From NCBI GenBank assembly GCA_030272155.1, contig CP126203.1, positions 3,100,001 through 3,164,000 of the forward strand: DNA of 64,000 nt, read 5' to 3'. Both the position numbers and the translations under genes were made by a program. Positions 47,220 through 58,072 of the stretch are shown here, piece by piece. Source of the DNA: Tetradesmus obliquus (lineage: Eukaryota > Chlorophyta > Chlorophyceae > Sphaeropleales > Scenedesmaceae). The first letter of the stretch is position 1, and each line of letters begins with the position of its first letter. Below the pieces are notes generated by a model. The model was not told the DNA's origin and made no database searches. It saw nothing but the letters and a program-made list of their open reading frames with translations.

Positions 47220-47605
47220 TGGGCATGCTGACGAAGCCACGCAGAAGCGCAGCGCGGAGCGCTTCAGGCGGCTGCAGCTGGCATATGAGACGCTGCGCGA
47301 CGCTGAGAAGCGGCGCGCATACGACCGCGGCCAGCTGGTGCAGCAATGAGTTGCAAGTCATGAATCATTGGTGAGCAGCACCCTGGCAGCTGAGCTGAGT
47401 GGTTGACTGGGTTGTCCTGCTGGATTGTGTGTGGCTGCTGCCAGCAGTGGTTGCCGTTGGCTTGTGTTCGGTGTCAAGCTGAAATGTGACAAGCACGTGC
47501 ACGTGGCGGAGCGCGGAGCGCTTCAGGCGGCTGCAGCTGGCATATGAGACGCTGCGCGACGCTGAGAAGCGGCGCGCGTATGACCGCGACCAGCTGGTGC
47601 AGTAA
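47220..47605 (+). repeat. Terminal-exon echoes after the J-gene stop codon
   Basis: Copies of the C-terminal coding stretch (QKRSAERFRRLQLAYETLRD to DRGQLVQ plus stop) at about 47228-47349 and 47505-47605, and a shorter trace at 47785-47825. They lie in the 3' UTR or 3' flank, as for the SMP/C2 gene. Confidence 0.9.
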
Positions 47606-49421
47606 GTTTAGTTATGTGGTAGTAGTTGAGCCAAACATACCTCGTCAAGCTGCAACTTGTCAGGTCCTGAGAACAGTGGTGACTAACGGCGTTAGTTGGC
47701 GTGCTGGCTTGCGTGTTGGCTGCATGGTGTGGGCTGCAGCAGCCGCAGCTGTTGTGACTAGCAGCTGGCTCGTGTTCGGCATTGCAAATGCTGAGAAGCG
47801 AAGCGCGTCCAGCTGGCAGGTTGGGCAGTAGACAACAGCCTGCTGGATGGTGCGGTGTAGCTCTTTGCGCTGCTGAGGCTCTAGGAGCTTTGTGCGTGAT
47901 GGGTGCCACGCCGTTATCAAACCCTGTATGGATCAGCACTGAGAGCAGCTGGTGCTGGTGCCCTTGCTGCTATGTAAATGTTGTTTGCTGTGTCCGCACA
48001 CAGCTAAGGTCCTAAGCGCTCGGCTGCTTCAGTGCCTGAATCGAGAGGCGAGAGCAGCATGCTGCACGCGGCATATGATGCATCACGGCATGCTGAGTGG
48101 AGGCGCAGCAGAATTGCAGGTGCCTCTGTTTGTTTTTGGACTGGCAGTTGCCAGCGCAGCTCCGTGTCTGTTGGAGAGTGAGCACTAATGGCTGGAAATG
48201 TGAGAGATGCACCAAAGGCCAACAAATGCTGCAATTACCTCAGAGTTGCCAGCGTTTGTTGCTTGTGCTGCTTGTAGGCAGGGCATGCTTGCATGCATGT
48301 ATATGCATGGGGTGAAACGCATATCCGTGGGGTGCGCATTATGTTGCATGATGCTGATGCTTGTAATGAATGCAATTCGGCAACTTTCCTTATATGGGGT
48401 GCAAGTATGTGCTTGCTGTGCAGTCTGTGCATTGGTCCATCATTGAGCTGCGGCTTCCAACATTGAGGCCAGGTACCATGCCTTGCTGGCAGTGCGTGCA
48501 TTTTTTTGCTGCAGTTGTCATGCTGCTGCATTCGACCATGCTGCTGGTTCGACACAGTGCGCCATGCGACGCGATGTAACGGACAAGTTTAGCGGCACAA
48601 CCCTGCAGATTTGGGTCAGCTGACCAGCAGGTTGGGGTATCAATCAGTAGCTCAACCTTGCCAGCATCTCATCATCATGCGGTATAGCAGGATGCGATAC
48701 AGCAGGATGTGCAATAAACCATGCAACGCGCCGCCACGCCGCGCCGCGCTGTTTGCGTCGCGCGCCGCGGTGTGGCGGCGTACCGCGCCGCAGGGCCGAG
48801 GTCCAGGTCGCTGTCGCTATGGCGCCCACCGCCCCTCCCCCCCTCTCCCTCTGCTCTGGAATAGGGATAATCATGTTACCCATCCAGCCGTAGCATCAAC
48901 GCCATCGGCCCTGCGCCCCAATGGAGCGGCAACAGAAGGTTGTCAGCATCTCCAAAGTCACTGGCTCATCATCATCATCATCATGTTACCCATCAAGCCA
49001 TGGCATCAACGCCATCGGCCCCGCAAAGTCACTGGCTGTGGGGCCCTGCAGCTGCAGTGCCGCGTGTTGGTGCAATTTTGGTGGCCTGACTACAAGCTGG
49101 TACACCCAGCAAAATCAACATGCCCTGCTCTATACACAGCGTGCAACTGAGGCAGCTGCAACATCTTGAGAGAGCTGTAACTCAGACAGCCACGCCATGC
49201 CCACGGGTCACACAAGTGGAGTACGCAACATAACGTTATGTAGCAGACACCAACTCAACCACACGCAGGCATGACCTGCTCTTCCTCAACTCTTCACTGC
49301 ACGATGCACATCAGCAGTACCAGCAAGCCCCCCATTACACATAGTGCGTAACTGCTTGCACGTTGTACCAATTGAATACTGCAGCGCTTGGGCCATGCTG
49401 AGTAAGGTGCAACCAAGGAAG

Positions 49422-49438
49422 CCCCCCCCCCCCCCCCC
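49422..49438. repeat. Poly(C) run of 17
   Basis: Homopolymer in the 3' flank of the minus-strand plastid-protein gene. It may also be a sequencing-length artefact. Confidence 0.9.
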
Positions 49439-49489
49439 ACGTCCTTGAGTCAATGTGTAACCCGTTGACACCATGACAGGAACCACGGG

Positions 49490-49607
49490 TTACACCATGT
49501 CGACCGCCGGCACGTCAGGCATGTCGTCCAGCTCCTCCATCAGCTCCAGCTCCTCAAGCCGCTCCTCAATCGCCTCCTGTGACAGCAGCAGCAGCAGCAG
49601 CGACAGC

Positions 49608-49644
<37 letters not shown>

Positions 49645-49658
49645 GCGGCAGCAACAGA

Positions 49659-49691
<33 letters not shown>

Positions 49692-52410
49692 AGCAGCAGC
49701 AGCAGCAGTAGTAGATGAGCAAGCTGTTGATACCCAATGATTCTGGCGGGAAAGCCTGAAACAGCAGCAGCTGAGCTCGGCAGCAGCGACAAGTGCGAAC
49801 ACTGCGGCTGTGTGGACAAGCTGGCAGTTACTTTGCCACACAGCAGCTGGGCAGCAAGGCGCTTGCAAATAGCCTACATGCAGGTGCCACTGTATGTAAC
49901 CCCGCCGCCATCGCAATAATAAACAAGCAAGTGGTTGTCAGCAATTGTAAACAAGCAAGTGGTTCTCAGCGACCCAGGCAGCGGTACGTAGAGAGCCTTA
50001 GACGAACGTGAAGTCCTTAACAAGGACGCGTTGATGCTATGGCTGGATGGGTAACATAATGATGTAACCCCGCCGCCATCGCACCTGCTGTGCAGCCTCG
50101 TCAGCAGCAGCCAGCGCTGGCAGCGCCTCCTGCTCGCCCTCGAGCAGCCCAGGCTCGGGCCACAGGCCCATGCGCACATAATCCCTGCATTCAATCGCAG
50201 CACCACCATGTGTGTGAACAATTGAAGCAACGTGATCATTGTTGGTAAGGCAGCCCAGGCTCGGGCCACAGGCCCATGCGCGCGTAGTCCCTGCAGGTAC
50301 CGCAACACAGCATGTTAGCATACCCAGCTTGACATATTCTTTGATAACTAGCTACTTATGGCTGCCTATAGGCAGCCCAGGCTCGGGCCACAGCCCCAGG
50401 GGCACGTAGTCCCTGCAAATACCACAATAAAGCATGTTAGGAGGAAAAGCTCAAGATATTGTTTGACAAGGCAGCCCAAGCTCGGGCCACAGGCCCATGC
50501 GCATGTAGTCCCTGCAAGTAGAAGCCGCAAAAACACTATGTTATTCGTGGATACATCATAGGTACATGCCAATACATTGGCAAGTCGGCAACACATGAAC
50601 CCGTGTTGAAAGGGTGCATGCGCACGACGGCAACGACACAGCGCAGCACAAGACATTCCAAAACAGCATAACAACAAAGTTGCCGGCTGGCTGCACCTGG
50701 TGTTGCACTGCTTGTCAGGCTTGGTGCACTGCTCCTCGCAGTATCAGGCTTGGTGCACTGCTCCTCGCAGTATCAGGCTTGGTGCACTGCTCCTCGCAGT
50801 ATCAGCACACTAGGCTCACAGATCAAGGCACCTAGCAAAAATCCAATAACACCAGCCGCACCGTATGTTGAACTGCTTGTCTGGGTCGGTGTACTGCTCC
50901 TGGGGGTGACCCGCAAAGCACTCAGCCACCAGCGCCATGCCTGGCACGCTACCGAGGCAATATACACAAAGCACAAGGCGCCAGTACAGCGAAACCAATG
51001 CACCAGCCGCACCGTATGTTACGCTGCTGGTTTATGGTGGCGCACTGCTCCTGAGGATATTAACACACTATACAAACGAAAAAATGTATGTTGTGTAGCC
51101 GCACCGTATGTTGAACTGCTTGTCTGGGTCGGTGTACTGCTCCTCGGGGTGACCCGCAAAGCCCTCAGCCACCAGCGCCATGCCCGGCACTGCAGCAGCA
51201 TCCTCAATGAAGATGCCATCCTCCCTGCAGGCCGGAAACACAGCACACACAAATTGCATTGAGAGGGTGTGAACATAGCAATGCGCCGCAGCATCTTCAA
51301 TGAAGGTGCCGTCCTCCCTGCAAGCAGACAGCATAGCAGATGACTGGTGTCCCATATACAATGGCCAAGCACAACCTCGAATCTGCCACCAGCGCCATGC
51401 CAAGCGCGGCCGCAGCATCCTCGATGAAGTTGCCGTCCTCCCTGCACACAAACAAAGCACTCGATCAGTAACTCTTGTGCGTAATCCTGCACAAAGTCAA
51501 GCCAGCCACCAGCGCCATGGCCGGCACGTGCACAGCATCATCACCCGGCCTTCCTGCAGGCCGGAAATGCAGCGCACCACTGTCTATCATGTATGTTTCC
51601 AATGGCCAACTTAGAGTGACTCAGCCACTGTGACGGAACCGCTGATAGGCAATGCTATTAGGTGGGATTTCGCCCATATAAGCCACGAGGGTGACCACTC
51701 CCGTTACAGCCACCAGTGCCATGCCCGGCACGTGCGCGGCGCCCTCGATGAAGGCCTCAACATGCTGAGTAGGCAAGCAGAGCCATGAGTATTAAAATGG
51801 ATAGAGGGGTTACATGGTGTGTTCATGCGGCATACACCGCCACAGACACCTGGTAAATGTAGGAAGATGCAAGCAGCCATACGTATACGTGTGCTGAATG
51901 CCCCACCTGATGCGCAGCACGGGGTCGACATGGTTCTCGCCCAGCGTTGTCACGCTGTGCCGCACAAAGCTGCGCTCGAGACAGTCGAAGCTGTACACCT
52001 GGCTCATGTCCACCTGGTACGGCTCCATGCTGCTCACACCCACAAAGTACATGCGCATCAGCTGCAGCAGCAGCAGCAGCAGCAGCGGCAGCAGCAGCAG
52101 CAGCAGCAGGGGAGCACCGGCAGCGCAGCAGCAGCAGCAGCAGCGCGAATGTCAGCAGGCATGTGACAGTAAGGTTGGCAGGTACATGCCAACAGAAGGA
52201 CCTGGCTGAGGTGCTTGCAGCTGCTTAAAAGTGCTGCTGCTGCTGTCAAGCTGCAGCCTCACAAGCATGCTGGCATTGCTACGATTGCCAGCAGCAGCAG
52301 GAGCAGCAGCAGCCTCACCGTCACTTTTGGGTCGATGCGCTTGAGTGTGTCACCCGTCTTAGTGTGCTCCCACGGCAGCAGCTGAAACAGCCGCGGCTCA
52401 CGCGGCACCT

Positions 52411-52447
<37 letters not shown>

Positions 52448-55400
52448 GCAAGCACATCAGCAGTGCATCTCAAGCACACAAGACCTTGTGCCATGCATTG
52501 CCCATGTACGTCGTGTGCTGCCGCAGCCCACTCCGTTGCTGACGTCTGGCCCACTCGATGCTGCATGCTCTTCTGCCGCGTTTCAGCAACCGCAGTGCAT
52601 TGTACATGGCACAAGGCTGCAGCCAAACAAAACAAAACCACTGCTGTGTTTCTTTATGATGGGGCTCACCTCATCCCTGAGGCCGATCTGCCACAAACAT
52701 CTCAGCTCAGATCTGCTTTGAAACCAGCAACACCTCGTGACCTGCTGACTGTCGCTGCCGCACTTCAGTCATTGCAGTGCAACGCATTCTGCCAAGAACA
52801 CCTCAGCTCAGCTCTATCATGAAAGGCGGCTCACCTCGTCGCTGATTGCAGGTCTGCTGAAGAGCTCGTCAAAGGTTGACAGCACAAAGCAGTCAGCCAG
52901 CACCATGCGGCCATCAGGCAGCTCGTTCACCAGCAGCTCCATGCCATCCTGCAAAAGCACATCAGCATACGGCCCCCACTTGTGAACTTTGCATTTTGAA
53001 ATGAATTTGAGTTCTGACTTTTAGATACTAGGTAAGTGGCAGGCACCATCCTTCCAATCAGGCAACTCATTCACCAGCAGCTTCATGCCGTCCTGCAAGG
53101 GCGCAGCATAATAAGGATAGGGCTGTCATGTTTTGCACTAAGAAATGAATGTTCATGTGTGCATTTAGAAGCCTAGATGATGGGCAGGCACCAGCCGTCA
53201 GGCAGCTCGTTGACCAAAAGCTGAGCTACTCTCCAGCTCCCTACACCCTAACAACCCTGAACCCACACACCATGGGGAACACCGTGTAGCTCTGCCTGTT
53301 GTGTGCTAGTGCCTCCCTGTGAGCAGCTGCAACAAAATAAGCCGCAATGTTTTAACAAATAAACATATGACAGTTTATTTAATTAAGATGTTTACTTAGG
53401 AAATAGAAAATAAAAACAATTCACAGCCTCACACGCACTGCCTGCTCACAACCTCAAATAGCAAGCCACACAACCCCCAGCAGCGCACCATGGGGAACAC
53501 CGCGTAGCCCTGCCTGTTGCGTGCCAGTGCCTCCTTGTCTGCAGGTGCCAGCTGCACGGTCTGCTCGTCAAAGGTCTTCGGCCGCCACTGCTCAGGCACA
53601 GGTGCTGGCACGACTTCAAGCGTTGGCGCATCCTCGTCATCCGCTGCTGCCTCCTCAAAGCGAACCTGCACACCACAAACCCACAACACGCATGTGGAGA
53701 AAGTTGGCTTAAAGTGTGCTAAGCAGGGCTGCACTTGGCGCATCCTCGTCATCCGCTGCTGCCTCCTCAAAGCGAGCCTGTATGCATGCAGCAGCAGAAC
53801 AAACGCAGCTAGCTAGTGAGTTGTAACCTAAGTGTCGAGCACTGCGTCTATCAATAGAAACAAGGACAGCTGCGGCTGCACTGCACGTAACTATAGAGCA
53901 TACACTAAGCCAGCATGACATGCACGCAGCTGCACCCATCCTGCAGGCAGCCTCATGCATCAGCCATCAGGCCACGCAGCTGCACCCATCCTGCAGGCAG
54001 CCTCATGCATCAGCCATCAGGCCACGCAGCTGCACCCATCCTGCAGGCAGCCTCATGCATCAGCCATCAGGCCACGCAGCTGCACCCATCCTGCAGGCAG
54101 CCTCATGCATCAGCCATCAGGCCACGCAGCTGCACCCATCCTGCAGGCAGCCTCATGCATCAGCCATCAGGCCACGCAGCTGCACCCATCCTGCAGGCAG
54201 CCTCATGCATCAGCCATCAGGCCACGCAGCTGCACCCATCCTGCAGGCAGCCTCATGCATCAGCCATCAGGCCACGCAGCTGCACCCATCCTGCAGGCAG
54301 CCTCATGCATCAGCCATCAGGCCACGCAGCTGCACCCATCCTGCAGGCAGCCTCATGCATCAGCCATCAGGCCACGCAGCTGCACCCATCCTGCAGGCAG
54401 CCTCATGCATCAGCCATCAGGCCACGCAGCTGCACCCATCCTGCAGGCAGCCTCATGCATCGGCCATCAGGCCACGCAGCTGCACCCATCCTGCAGGCAG
54501 CCTCATGCATCAGCCATCAGGCCACGCAGCTGCACCCATCCTGCAGGCAGCCTCATGCATCAGCCATCAGGCCACGCAGCTGCACCCATCATGAAGGCAG
54601 CCACATGCATCAGCCATCAGGCCACAGCAAGACCTGCCATGAAAAAATCTGCCACGAGAAAGAAACAATCTGCGCACCATGGCTCGCGCTGCTGCTGCCT
54701 CCCGCTCCTCCTTTGTTGGCACAGCCGGCGCCGCAGCATCCTGCGCGGTGTCAAAGTTTGACAGCGCAGCATCCCAGCCCTCCAGCTCTGCATCAGCACC
54801 TGCGGCAAGCAGGCGTAAAAGAAGGTGCGAATTGATGCTCAGCGAGGTGATGCGGCACGCCGGCAAATGACAGCGCAGCATCCCAGCCCTCTAGTTCTGC
54901 ATCAGCACCTGCAAAAGCATGCGTACAAAAATGTTTGACGTGATGTTCAGCAGAGTTGATGTGGCATGCCGGCCTCTGCCAGCGCAGCATCCCAGCCCCC
55001 CAGCTCTGCATCAGCACCTGCGGCAAGCAGGCGTAAAAGAAGGTGCGAATTGATGCTCAGCAAGGTGATGTGGCATGCCGGCCAATGCCAGCACAGCACC
55101 CCAGCCCCCCAGCTCTGCATCAACACCTGCAGAAAGCAGGCGTAAAAGGTTGAATTTGATGCTCAGCAAGGTGATGTAGCATGCCGGCCAATGACAGCGC
55201 AGCATCCGAGCCCTCTAGTTCTGCATCAGCACCTGCGGAAGCAGGCGTGAAAGAAGGTTTGAATTGATGTTCAGCAGAGTTGATGTGGCATGCCGGCAAA
55301 TGACAGTGCTGCATCCCAGCCCTTCAGCTCTGCATCAACACCTGCGGAACAGCAGGCGTAAAATAATGTTTGAATTGATGTTCAGCAAGGTGATGCGGCA

Positions 55401-56141
55401 CGCCGGGAAATGACAGCGCAGCATCCCAGCCCTCCAGCTCTGCATCAGCACCTGCGGAACAGCAGGCGTAAAATAATGTTTATATTGATGTTCAGCAAGG
55501 TGATGCGGCACGCCGGGAATTGACAGCGCAGCATCCCAGCCCTCCAGCTCTGCATCAGCACCTGCGACAGAAAGGCTTTGGATTTAGAAGTGCAGGCGGC
55601 GGTTTTGTGAAGTTGAGGTGGCAAGCCGTGCTATCGATGAAGCAGGTTGTCAGCAGCAGGCAAAATCCGAATACGCAACAGCAGCATCTTCATCACATTA
55701 TGGACGGTTGCGTCAGCACCACGCAGCTCACCCTCTGCCTCTGCTGCTTTGTCCTCATCTTCATCATCATCACAGCAGCAGCAGCAGCAGCAGCAGCATC
55801 ACAGCAGCAGCAGCAACCCCATACAGCTCACCCTCTGCCTCTGCTGCTTCATCCTCATCTTCATCCCCAAATTCATAGTCCTCCTCGCCAAACTCCTCAG
55901 CGTCATCTGCAAGCAGCCATGCCAGTGGATTACGCACACAACAAGTCAGTGAGCAGGCAAGCAAGCAGCAGGCTAGCTGACAGATTACGATATTAGCTTC
56001 TTAGACCTGCGCTGGTCCCTCCACGCAGCATAAGCAGCCAGCAGCACCAGGCAATGCACGCATGCATGCCACAGGGGTTGCTGGAGTAGAACATGCAGGT
56101 GGGCAAACGACGAGCACATCCAGCAATAGGTACAGCACGAT

Positions 56142-56188
<47 letters not shown>

Positions 56189-56843
56189 GCACCGCACCTA
56201 GGTACGTGATGCGGCGTGGGCTGTCGTCAAGGCCCATGGCCCCTGCCGCCTCTCCTCCATCCTCCTCGGCCTCCTCTACATCCTGCGGATGGGCAGAAAC
56301 AGAAGTGACAGTGTCATAACAGAAGTGACAACTCTGTAACAAGCAATTACGGCATGTGCTGTGGCCCCTGCTGCCTCTCCTCCATCCTCCTCAGCCTCCT
56401 CCACATCCTGCGGATGGCAATCACGATTGCTGTTTCAAGGTAATTGGGTAGCAGGTTTGCTGCACACGTTTGTGCTGCCCGCTGTGCCGTCGTATCTTGC
56501 GCTGGCCGCTGCGCCATCGTATCGCGCCCGTGCTGATCATCCCCACGAGTGCTGGCTACGTGCCTTGGCTCACAACTCGATTTAGAACACACATCTAGAT
56601 ATACAGTTGTACCTGTAACATGTCCTGCTGAGACCATGTGAGCAACTGCTTAGTAACAACACCAACCAATAAACACCGGACAACTGCTTCACGCTTCTGC
56701 CAAAACAGTCACCTGCATGCCCTCGCCCGCATCGTCCTCTGTGTCATACATCACGCCATCCATGTCCTGCTGAGACCATGTGTGCAATTGCCTAGTAACA
56801 ACACCAACCAATAAACACCGGACAACTGCTTCAAGCTTCTGCC

Positions 56844-56915
<72 letters not shown>

Positions 56916-57677
56916 CCAGTCACCTGCATGCCCTCCTCCCCCTCATCATCCTCTGTACCGTACATAACATCGTCCATGTCTAGCTGCGGCTCATCTTCAG
57001 GGTTGGGCTGCTGCTGCTTTCTAGGCCGGCCTGGCAGAAACAACACATCAGCAAGAGGTACGAAAGACATCAACAGCAGCATGAGGGACAACAAGGTGTG
57101 CTTGGCTGGCGCAAGCGAATGAGCATGCATGACAGTCCAATGCGCCGACAGCGACTGCTGTCGGCCCTGGTGCGGCAAGTTTACAGCCTCAGTAAACTGT
57201 GTATGCCACAGCTGCTGCGGTGGACAAACAGCTGCTTGAGCAAAGACTGCCGTAGCAGGGTTGTAACAGCACGCAACAGGTGCACCAAGTGCAGTTGCTG
57301 CAAATAGGCACTGCAGCTGGGAATCACCTGCAGGAGCATTGCAAGCTGCTGTCGCGGCTGCCCCTGCAGCTGATGCTGGGGCTGTGCCAGCAATAGTACT
57401 GCAGCTGCTGCTAGACATTGGCCATGCAACTACACTATTCAGCCAGCTCACCTGCTGCTGTTATTACGCCTGCTCGTCTCCGCAGCAGCCCTTGCTGCTG
57501 ATGCAAACCCAGCAGTGGCACCGCTGTAAGCTGTGACACTGCTGCTGCTGCTGCTCTATATCTAATTGTGCTAACTTGTGCTGCTGTGTGTATCTGGGAG
57601 TGCCTGCAGGCTACTCGTTGCAAGCTTGACGGTCTGAGGCAGTGGCCCACGGTACTGCTGCTGCTCAAGGCTGCCAT
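49490..57677 (-). CDS. Plastid-targeted acidic protein of unrecognised family
   Basis: I do not recognise this family. Exons in coding order: 57677-57452, 57030-56924, 56282-56198, 55906-55832, 54799-54678, 53665-53489, 52948-52835, 52408-52319, 52061-51907, 51224-51105, 50184-50085, 49576-49490; 485 residues, all phases agree. Residues 1-76 look like an algal chloroplast transit peptide: Ser/Arg/Ala-rich, no acids, ending RRRAGVITAAG. Next is a strongly acidic region of about 90 residues (DMDDVMYGTEDDEGEE, EEFGEEDYEFGDEDEDE). A globular part follows with NELPDGRMVLADCFVLSTFDE, LLPWEHTKTGDTLKRIDP, MRMYFVGVSSMEPYQVD and HSVTTLGENHVDPVLRIRED, and the C-terminal helix is Glu/Leu-rich (EAIEERLEELELMEELDD). 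A nucleoid or RNA-polymerase-associated role would suit such composition but is only a guess. Introns hold more than 20 exon echoes and a 14-copy minisatellite. Confidence 0.75.
50248..50515 (-). repeat. Three head echoes of exon 50184-50085
   Basis: Copies at about 50515-50468, 50415-50368 and 50297-50250 of DYVRMGLWPEPGL behind cag acceptors. In all three the copy stops exactly after the GL codons. Confidence 0.9.
50716..51060 (-). repeat. Tail echoes of exon 51224-51105, including a 29-bp triplication
   Basis: About 50951-50862 is a long copy (GMALVAECFAGHPQEQYTDPDKQFNIR) with gtgcgg donor. 51060-51000 is a diverged copy. At 50722-50808 a 29-base piece (gtgcactgctcctcgcagta..) derived from the same tail is itself repeated three times. 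Confidence 0.8.
51283..51768 (-). repeat. Four head echoes of exon 51224-51105
   Basis: Copies at about 51765-51708, 51556-51503, 51443-51383 and 51320-51283 repeat EDGIFIEDAAAVPGMALVA with variants, the last two behind a gcag acceptor. Decay increases with distance from the real exon. Confidence 0.85.
52665..52750 (-). repeat. Tail echo of exon 52948-52835
   Basis: Degraded copy of the exon end (SRPAISDE plus gtgagc) downstream on the minus strand. Confidence 0.55.
53040..53335 (-). repeat. Head echoes of exon 52948-52835 and tail echo of exon 53665-53489
   Basis: 53105-53046 and 53225-53182 repeat DGMELLVNELPDG. 53330-53262 repeats the preceding exon's tail (ALARNRQGYAVFPM). Tail copies lie next to the upstream exon and head copies next to the downstream exon, within one intron. 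Confidence 0.75.
53735..53782 (-). repeat. Head echo of exon 53665-53489
   Basis: Copy of RFEEAAADDEDAP behind tgcatacag, upstream of the real acceptor. Confidence 0.85.
53923..54622. repeat. 50-bp x 14 minisatellite in an intron
   Basis: Fourteen head-to-tail 50-base units (cacgcagctgcacccatcct..) that are identical except for one A-to-G change near 54462 and several changes in the last unit. Since 50 is not a multiple of three and no frame of the unit has a stop, all three plus-strand frames stay open for >220 codons. These ORFs are an artefact of the repeat. It lies in the intron between plastid-protein exons 54799-54678 and 53665-53489. Confidence 0.97.
54890..55565 (-). repeat. Seven head echoes of exon 54799-54678
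   Basis: Seven units of ~109 bases carry the acceptor and first ~45 coding bases (GADAELEGWDAALS), with ctgcatcagcacctgc at 54898, 55006, 55117, 55220, 55331, 55440 and 55550. After ALS each reads into the shared intron sequence, whereas the real exon continues NFDTAQDAA. Confidence 0.95.
55720..55785 (-). repeat. Tail echo of exon 55906-55832
   Basis: Copy of the acidic tail (DEDEDKAAEAEG) with the gtgagct donor, 100 bases downstream of the real exon end. Confidence 0.85.
56355..56412 (-). repeat. Head echo of exon 56282-56198
   Basis: Copy of DVEEAEEDGGEAAGA behind catccgcag, upstream of the real acceptor. Confidence 0.9.
56626..56846 (-). repeat. Tail echo of exon 57030-56924 inside a ~138-bp tandem duplication
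   Basis: 56765-56701 repeats MDDVMYDTEDDAGEGMQ and its gtgact donor. The adjoining intron sequence (gtaacaacaccaaccaataaac) is present at both 56654 and 56796, so the unit again covers exon plus intron. Confidence 0.9.
56846..56911. repeat. (AAT)n microsatellite
   Basis: About 22 AAT/TAA units immediately downstream of the plastid-protein exon 57030-56924 on the minus strand. This is the only long AT-rich trinucleotide tract in a window dominated by CTG/CAG. Confidence 0.95.
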
Positions 57678-58072
57678 GGCTGCCGCTGCTCTGCTAGCTC
57701 CCGTGACCTTACAAAACCGTCATATTTGATGCTGATACAGGTATAGTGCTTTGATATCCGTGTGTGGCTGAGCCAAATTTGCGGGTGGTCCGAGTTGTGT
57801 GCGGCACTTTCGGTATGAACCCTGCTGACAGAGGTCGACGAGTTGTTAGAGACACGCTGCACCGATCGAAGTTGTTTGTTTGAAACCAGTGCTGCTGACC
57901 TGGCTGTTGTTCAAAGGGCTTTATAACAAGTGCCCCTTTGCTTCGAAACAAGAACGTTGCAAGCGCCGTGATCACGCTCGTTGCGCGTTCAATTACATCG
58001 AGCATTAGTCTTACCTTCGCATCAGTCGCAGTCTTCGTCACTCAGGCCTTCACGTAAGCAGCAGTTGGCAGT
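57678..58072. promoter_or_regulatory. Divergent promoter region between plastid-protein (-) and PSMD9 (+) genes
   Basis: Only ~395 bases separate the two start codons, so promoters and 5' UTRs must share it. The sequence lacks CTG tracts and contains mixed palindromic-looking motifs but no recognisable TATA box. Confidence 0.6.

Larger units (their letters stand above)
47087..49489. other. Convergent intergenic region between J-domain gene and plastid protein gene
   Basis: Apart from J-exon echoes at its left end, no gene is seen. It contains a GC-rich patch with a hairpin at about 48727-48790, two direct copies of a 38-base element (48871-48909, 48982-49020), and a run of 17 C at 49422-49438. 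ttaca at 49335-49339 (TGTAA on the minus strand), 151 bases past the minus gene's stop, is a plausible poly(A) signal. Confidence 0.5.

Noticed and set aside
48855..48880. tagggataat resembling a homing-endonuclease site
   Set aside because: Only the first ten bases agree with the known I-SceI site; a chance match.
49560..49720. Poly-Ser or poly-Leu proteins encoded by CAG/CTG tracts here and elsewhere (e.g. 37021-37072, 3838-3876)
   Set aside because: These tracts sit immediately upstream of acceptors of well-supported exons and have no conserved flanks, so they are intronic.
53915..54835. Three overlapping plus-strand ORFs of 224-306 codons
   Set aside because: They are the three frames of the 50-bp minisatellite; the array lies in an intron of the minus-strand gene and the peptides are one repeated unit in shifted frames.
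57280..57453. Alternative first exon of the plastid protein (VSWLNSVVAWPMSS..) ending at 57320
   Set aside because: It begins exactly at a GTGAGC donor, has no ATG, and the 57677-57452 exon gives a proper start, transit peptide and the same phase.
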